Part shown: positions 7,369 through 10,989 of the stretch, in pieces
How positions within the stretch are numbered: the stretch's first letter is position 1
How the letters are laid out: every line of letters begins with the position of its first letter
NCBI GenBank assembly: GCA_017652545.1
Contig: JAGCAV010000136.1
Coordinates: 1 to 10,989, forward strand
Length of the DNA stretch: 10,989 nt
Direction of reading: 5' to 3'
DNA from: Lachnospiraceae bacterium
Lineage (GTDB): Bacteria; Bacillota_A; Clostridia; Lachnospirales; Lachnospiraceae
Translations under genes and position numbers: made by a program
The notes under the pieces: generated by a model
The model's database searches: none
What the model saw: only the letters and a program-made list of their open reading frames with translations
Told to the model about the DNA's origin: nothing

Positions 7369-9312
7369 ATGAGTAAAAATGCGATTGATGTGGATCATGT
7401 CTCGATCCGGTTCAATCTTGCCAATGAAAAGATCAACAACCTGAAGGAATACGCCATCAAGCTGGCCAGGCATGAGCTGATGTTCCAGGAATTTCTGGCT
7501 CTGAAGGATGTCAGCCTGCACGTGAAGCGCGGGGAGGCCTGGGGCCTGATCGGAACCAACGGATCCGGAAAATCCACGCTGCTCAAGACGATAGCGGGTA
7601 TCCTCAAACCATATACCGGGACGGTGAAGGTTCGCGGCAGCATTGCCCCCATGATCGAGCTCGGCGCCGGCTTTGACGCGGAACTGACAGCCAGGGAGAA
7701 CATCTTTCTGAACGGTGCGGTGCTGGGCCATCCCAGGGAATTCATGCAGCGTCATTTTGATGAGATCGTGGATTTTGCCGGTGTCAGGAATTTTCTGGAT
7801 TCACCGGTCAAGAACTTCTCATCCGGCATGAAGGCCAGACTCGGCTTCGCGGTGGCCACAGTGGTGGACCCGGATATCCTGATCGTCGACGAGGTCCTGT
7901 CAGTGGGCGACTTTCAGTTCCGGAGAAAGTGCAATGACCGCATGACACAGATGCTGGCTGGCGGAACGACCCTGCTGTACGTGTCGCATGACATTGCTTC
8001 CGTGAAAAAGCTGTGCACCCATGCCCTGTGGCTTGACAGAGGAGATGTCATCATGGCCGGAGAGGCCGGTGTGGTGTGCGATGCCTATTCCGAGCGGCAG
8101 GAAGAGGTGTTCCGGCAGGAGAGACTGGCCAGGAAAGCGCGCCAGGCACAGAAAAATGAAAAGTATGACTACCTGGTGGTCGGCGCCGGGCTGTTCGGAG
8201 CCTGTTTTGCGAGGGAGGCCCAGCGTGCGGGAAAACGTGCCCTGGTGATCGACAGGCGGGATCATGTGGCGGGAAATGTCCATACGAAAAAGGTCGGGGA
8301 TATTCATGTACACAGCTACGGGCCGCACATCTTCCATACAGACAACGAAGCAGTCTGGTATCATCTGAACGGATTCTCGCAGTTCAACAGTTTTATCAAC
8401 GCGCCGCTGGTCAAGAGCGGCGGGGAACTGTACAATCTGCCCTTCAACATGAACACCTTCAACAGGATGTGGGGTGTGATGACGCCGCAGGAGGCGCGGG
8501 AAAAGATCGGTCAGCAGATCCGCCGGGAAGGCTTCGCGGACGGAAAAAAGCCGCAGAACCTGGAAGAACAGGCGATCTCAATGGTTGGCAGGGATGTCTA
8601 CGAAAAACTGGTGAAAGGATATACACAGAAGCAGTGGGGCAGGGACTGCCGGGATCTGCCCGCTTTCCTGATCAGACGTCTGCCGCTCCGGTTCACCTAC
8701 GACAATCATTACTACAATGAAAAATTCCAGGGGATTCCGGAAGACGGCTATACCGCCATTGTCGAAAAGATGCTGGAGGAAGTGGATGTTCTTCTGAATA
8801 CGGATTACAGGACCTACGTGGCTGAACACCCGGATTCGTTCAGAAAAGTGGTTTATACTGGTTCCATAGACGAGTACTTTGATTACCGGCTGGGACGCCT
8901 GGAATACCGGTCCGCCCGTTTTGAGACACAGAAGCTGGAAACGGAAAACTACCAGGGGAACGCGGTCGTCAACTATGCGGATCCGGATGTGCCCTGGCTG
9001 CGGATCACCGAGCACAGGCATTTTACGGGAGCCTCGGCACCGTTTACGGTGATCACCAGGGAGTATCCCAGGGAATGGGAACCGGGACTGGAGCGCTGTT
9101 ATCCCGTGAATGACCGGAAGAACCAGGCCCTGTATGAACAGTACAAAGCCCTGGCGGATCAGGAAGAGAACGTGATCTTCGGCGGCAGGCTCGGAGATTA
9201 CCGGTACTACAATATGGACGAGGTGATCTTAAAGTCGATGGAACTGGCTCAGAAAGAGTTCAAGCGCAAGCTGCTCGGGCTGGGACGAATGAGATGGCAG
9301 GCGGATGTCTGA
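7369..9312 (+). CDS. glf: Fusion of polysaccharide-export ABC ATPase (TagH/Wzt type) and UDP-galactopyranose mutase
   Basis: This single 647-residue reading frame carries two complete enzymes. Residues 1-240 (7369-8088) are a TagH/Wzt-type ATPase: Walker A GTNGSGKST (62-70), the subfamily's IELGAGFDAELTARENI, signature SSGMK (151-155), Walker B LIVDEVLSVGD (171-181, Glu175) and the H-loop His207. Residues 241-264 form a charged linker rich in Arg, Glu and Gln. Residues 265-647 (8161-9309) are a full-length Glf, the FAD enzyme that interconverts UDP-galactopyranose and UDP-galactofuranose: VVGAGLFGA (271-278), YGPHIFHT, YTQKQWG (418-424), RFTYDNHYY (Arg441), PWLRITEH (Arg545), CYPVND and GRLGDYRYYNMDE. 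The two arginines probably match the substrate-binding pair of characterised Glf. No stop, frameshift or in-frame start with a ribosome site occurs at the junction. The ATPase drives the adjacent permease; Glf supplies UDP-Galf. No Wzt-type C-terminal sugar-binding domain is present. Confidence 0.93.
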   Translation: MSKNAIDVDHVSIRFNLANEKINNLKEYAIKLARHELMFQEFLALKDVSLHVKRGEAWGLIGTNGSGKSTLLKTIAGILKPYTGTVKVRGSIAPMIELGAGFDAELTARENIFLNGAVLGHPREFMQRHFDEIVDFAGVRNFLDSPVKNFSSGMKARLGFAVATVVDPDILIVDEVLSVGDFQFRRKCNDRMTQMLAGGTTLLYVSHDIASVKKLCTHALWLDRGDVIMAGEAGVVCDAYSERQEEVFRQERLARKARQAQKNEKYDYLVVGAGLFGACFAREAQRAGKRALVIDRRDHVAGNVHTKKVGDIHVHSYGPHIFHTDNEAVWYHLNGFSQFNSFINAPLVKSGGELYNLPFNMNTFNRMWGVMTPQEAREKIGQQIRREGFADGKKPQNLEEQAISMVGRDVYEKLVKGYTQKQWGRDCRDLPAFLIRRLPLRFTYDNHYYNEKFQGIPEDGYTAIVEKMLEEVDVLLNTDYRTYVAEHPDSFRKVVYTGSIDEYFDYRLGRLEYRSARFETQKLETENYQGNAVVNYADPDVPWLRITEHRHFTGASAPFTVITREYPREWEPGLERCYPVNDRKNQALYEQYKALADQEENVIFGGRLGDYRYYNMDEVILKSMELAQKEFKRKLLGLGRMRWQADV

Positions 9313-9317
9313 GAAAA

Positions 9318-9384
9318 GTGTGGAGTGTGGAGAGTTAAGAGTGGAGTTTCACAAGGTGTGGAGTGTGGAGAACTGAGAGTGGAG
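9318..9384 (+). repeat. Two-copy GA/GT-rich direct repeat (29 bp units, period 38)
   Basis: Copies at 9318-9346 and 9356-9384 agree at 26 of 29 positions. Each begins GTGTGGAGTGTGGAGA and ends AGAGTGGAG, and they are separated by nine bases (TTTCACAAG). The surrounding gap 9313-9389 has only four C residues on this strand. Two copies with a nine-base spacer do not make a CRISPR. This looks like a dispersed intergenic repeat or a local duplication. Confidence 0.85.
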
Positions 9385-9386
9385 GG
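9381..9386 (+). promoter_or_regulatory. Ribosome binding site of the second GT2, overlapping the repeat
   Basis: GGAGGG lies three to four bases before ATG 9390. Its first four bases are the last four bases of repeat copy 2, so the repeat edge supplies part of the ribosome site. Spacing is short but the match to the anti-SD is strong. It selects ATG 9390 over the in-frame GTG at 9363, which lies within the repeat. Confidence 0.65.
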
Positions 9387-9389
9387 ATC

Positions 9390-10523
9390 ATGCCTAAAGT
9401 ATCTGTGATCGTGCCCGCATACAATGTGGAGCCGTATGTTAGAAAAGCGATGACAAGCCTGCAGTGCCAGACACTGAAGGATATGGAATTTATCTGCATC
9501 AATGACGGGAGCAAAGACGGAACGCTTGCGATCCTGCAGGAATTTGCGGCGGAAGATCCCCGGTTCATCATTGTGGATAAGGAGAATGGCGGCTATGGTG
9601 TGGCCATGAACATCGGCCTGTCCAAAGCGACCGGAGAGTACATCGGCATTCTGGAGCCGGATGACCATGTGCCGGTGGAAATGTTCGGGGATCTTTATCG
9701 GATCGCGGCCGCGAATGACCTGGATTTTGTGAAAGCGGATTTTTTCCGCTTTGCCCAGGATCCGGAAAACGGGAATATTTTCTACGCTTACAACCGCCTC
9801 GACAGGTCAGGCGAGTGGTACAACAAAGTTGTTGATCCCAGCGTGACACCGCAGCTGACAAAGTTTATCATGAACACCTGGAGCGGCATTTACAAAAGGA
9901 GCTTCCTGGAGGCGTACGGGATCCGGCATCATGAGACGCCGGGGGCGTCCTACCAGGACAACGGCTTTTTCTGGCAGACCTTTATGCACGCGCGGCGGGC
10001 CATGTTCATTGACACGCCCTATTACCTGAACCGGCGGGACAATCCGAATTCTTCCGTAAAGGACAGGGGCAAGGTCTATGCCATGAATGTTGAGTACGCC
10101 TATATCCGGGACATCTTCCTCCGGCCTGAGAACGCGAAGAAGTGGGAGACCTTCAAGGGATACTTTGTCCTGAAGGAGTATAACAATTACCGCTTCACAC
10201 TGGGCCGGATCGACAAAAGCCTGCGGGCGCAGTATGTCAGGGACATCTCTGTCAGAATGAAGGAAGCCAGGGATCTTAAGGAACTGGATAAGAGCCTGTT
10301 TACAGACTATCAGCTGCTTGAACTGAACACGCTGATCGATGATCCGGATGCCTATACGAAAAAATACGGCATGGTGAAGAACAGTGACTGGAAGACACCC
10401 GAGGAGAAGGCGCTCGAGAAGATCGAACGCCTGGAAAAGTCTGCGCCTTACAGGGCGGGCAGAGTCGTGACAGCACCGGGGAGGCTGGTCAAAAAAGTCT
10501 ATTACAGGCTGAAAAGAAAATAG
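9390..10523 (+). CDS. Family 2 glycosyltransferase (GT-A fold), second of two
   Basis: This 377-residue glycosyltransferase is the last gene of the cluster. GT-A signatures are VSVIVPAYNVEPYV (4-17), CINDGSKDG (36-44) and the DxD-type motif LEPDDHVP (88-95). The acceptor-side motif is YQDNGFFW (188-195), and NTWSGIYKRSF (162-172) corresponds to the PWNK-type segment of many GT2 enzymes. The C-terminus has a short Lys/Glu-rich helix (EEKALEKIERLEKS) and a basic tail (YRAGRVVTAPGRLVKKVYY) resembling the tail of the first GT2. It lies directly downstream of the Glf-bearing gene, so a UDP-Galf donor is attractive, but nothing in the sequence proves it. The 77-base gap before it is the largest in the cluster and holds a direct repeat, so its expression may be partly uncoupled from the genes upstream. 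Confidence 0.9.
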   Translation: MPKVSVIVPAYNVEPYVRKAMTSLQCQTLKDMEFICINDGSKDGTLAILQEFAAEDPRFIIVDKENGGYGVAMNIGLSKATGEYIGILEPDDHVPVEMFGDLYRIAAANDLDFVKADFFRFAQDPENGNIFYAYNRLDRSGEWYNKVVDPSVTPQLTKFIMNTWSGIYKRSFLEAYGIRHHETPGASYQDNGFFWQTFMHARRAMFIDTPYYLNRRDNPNSSVKDRGKVYAMNVEYAYIRDIFLRPENAKKWETFKGYFVLKEYNNYRFTLGRIDKSLRAQYVRDISVRMKEARDLKELDKSLFTDYQLLELNTLIDDPDAYTKKYGMVKNSDWKTPEEKALEKIERLEKSAPYRAGRVVTAPGRLVKKVYYRLKRK

Positions 10524-10552
10524 GCAAATGTGCGCCCGGGCATCCGAAAATA

Positions 10553-10581
10553 TTGCAAATATATTACGAATGTGTTAAAAT
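10553..10581 (+). promoter_or_regulatory. Sigma-A-type promoter with extended -10
   Basis: TTGCAA (10553-10558), a 17-base spacer and TAAAAT (10576-10581) with TG one base upstream of the -10 (10573-10574) make a good vegetative promoter. Transcription would start near 10588, about 80 bases before the ATG at 10667. The inverted repeat ATATT-GCA-AATAT (10550-10562) overlaps the -35 and could be chance in this AT-rich stretch. No convincing terminator was seen between the GT2 stop at 10523 and this promoter. Confidence 0.65.
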
Positions 10582-10652
10582 CGTGGTTAATCTGGGATTC
10601 TTTTATCATGGCAGGATCTCTGAGCAGGATATTTGAGGATGTTTAAGAAGAT

Positions 10653-10658
10653 GGGAGG
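10653..10658 (+). promoter_or_regulatory. Ribosome binding site of the secreted Big2-like protein
   Basis: GGGAGG lies eight bases before ATG 10667. Nearby ATGs at 10651 and 10660 are in other frames. Confidence 0.7.
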
Positions 10659-10666
10659 TATGTGGA

Positions 10667-10989
10667 ATGAGAAAGCTGATCAGGCACGGGCGGGCTTTTT
10701 TTCTGATCCTGATTATGCTATGCATTCTGCTGGCAACCAGCACGCAGGCCGCGATCAAATTCAGGGCGAAGGTACCCAGGACGAGTTTTCTGGCGGGGGA
10801 ACAGGCACAGATCTCGTTCAGGAATACAAAACGGATCACCTATACGTTCAAGAGCAGCAATAAAAAGATTTTTACGGTTTCCAGGCGGGAAGGCCTGATC
10901 ACGGCAAAGAGAAAAGGAAAGGCGACCCTGACCATTACCGGTACCTGGAAAAAGGGCAGCAAGAAATCAGTCTGGAAAAAGAAGGTGAC
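10667..10989 (+). CDS. Secreted protein with signal peptide and bacterial Ig-like (Big2-type) domain, N-terminal part
   Basis: The first 107 codons of a surface or secreted protein are visible; the frame stays open to the window edge. The N-terminus is a classic signal peptide: basic MRKLIRHGR, a hydrophobic core FFLILIMLCILLA, then TSTQA with a likely cut after Ala28. The mature part has the rhythm of a Big2-type Ig-like fold: a strand ending in a SSN-type turn (FKSSNKKIFTVS), then GLITAKRKGKATLTITGTW, close to the family pattern in which G.ITA..KG.ATITV closes the domain. Such domains are common in adhesins and wall-associated enzymes of gut Firmicutes. It is unusually rich in Lys and Arg. 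It has its own promoter, so it is probably a separate transcription unit from the polymer cluster. Anchoring and any further domains lie outside the window. Confidence 0.82.
   Translation, partial: MRKLIRHGRAFFLILIMLCILLATSTQAAIKFRAKVPRTSFLAGEQAQISFRNTKRITYTFKSSNKKIFTVSRREGLITAKRKGKATLTITGTWKKGSKKSVWKKKV

Noticed and set aside
7369..8088. Missing Q-loop glutamine in the ABC ATPase as a sign of inactivity
   Set aside because: The IELGAGF sequence at this position is usual for Wzt/TagH-type ATPases, and all other catalytic motifs are intact.
8089..8160. A separate start for glf at the ATPase-Glf junction
   Set aside because: The ATGs near 8157 and 8164 are in another frame, and no in-frame start with a ribosome site occurs. 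The frame reads straight through, so I call a fusion.
9318..9384. CRISPR-like repeat
   Set aside because: There are only two imperfect copies with a nine-base spacer and no cas genes nearby.
10531..10542. Terminator hairpin after the last GT2 (GCCCGGGC)
   Set aside because: It is a short palindrome with no loop and no following T run.

Overview
The window reads as part of a Gram-positive Firmicutes chromosome, most likely a Clostridia/Lachnospiraceae-type gut anaerobe. This is inferred from strong GGAGG-type ribosome binding sites, tightly packed genes all on the + strand, TagB/TagF-type wall-polymer transferases, a DUF6273-type protein, a Big2-like surface protein and moderately high GC. 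No marker gene fixes the genus.

Layout. Bases 1-592 hold the 3' part of an alpha/beta hydrolase. Bases 627-1850 hold a complete peptidase T (pepT). From 1847 to 10523 there is a run of seven co-directional genes for making and exporting a cell-surface polymer. In order they are two tandem CDP-glycerol-type (polyol-phosphate) transferases, a family 2 glycosyltransferase, a one-TM protein with a DUF6273-type outer domain, a TagG/Wzm-type ABC permease, one long protein joining a TagH/Wzt-type ABC ATPase to a complete UDP-galactopyranose mutase (Glf), and a second family 2 glycosyltransferase. Gaps are mostly between -8 and +37 bases. The one larger gap (77 bases, 9313-9389) carries a two-copy GA/GT-rich repeat. 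After 10523 comes a short intergenic region with a good extended -10 promoter, then the start of a secreted Big2-like protein that runs off the window.

How it fits together. Glf would make UDP-galactofuranose, the GT2 enzymes would add sugars (possibly Galf), the TagB/TagF-like pair would add polyol-phosphate units, and the ABC pair would export the lipid-linked polymer. The predicted product is a galactofuranose-containing, phosphopolyol-decorated (teichoic-acid-like) glycopolymer. Enzymes for CDP-glycerol synthesis and for the initiating lipid-linked sugar are not in the window.

The most notable item is the in-frame ATPase-Glf fusion, in which the mutase takes the place of the C-terminal domain carried by some Wzt/TagH ATPases. 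The uncharacterised DUF6273-type membrane protein locked into the operon is the second candidate for something new.
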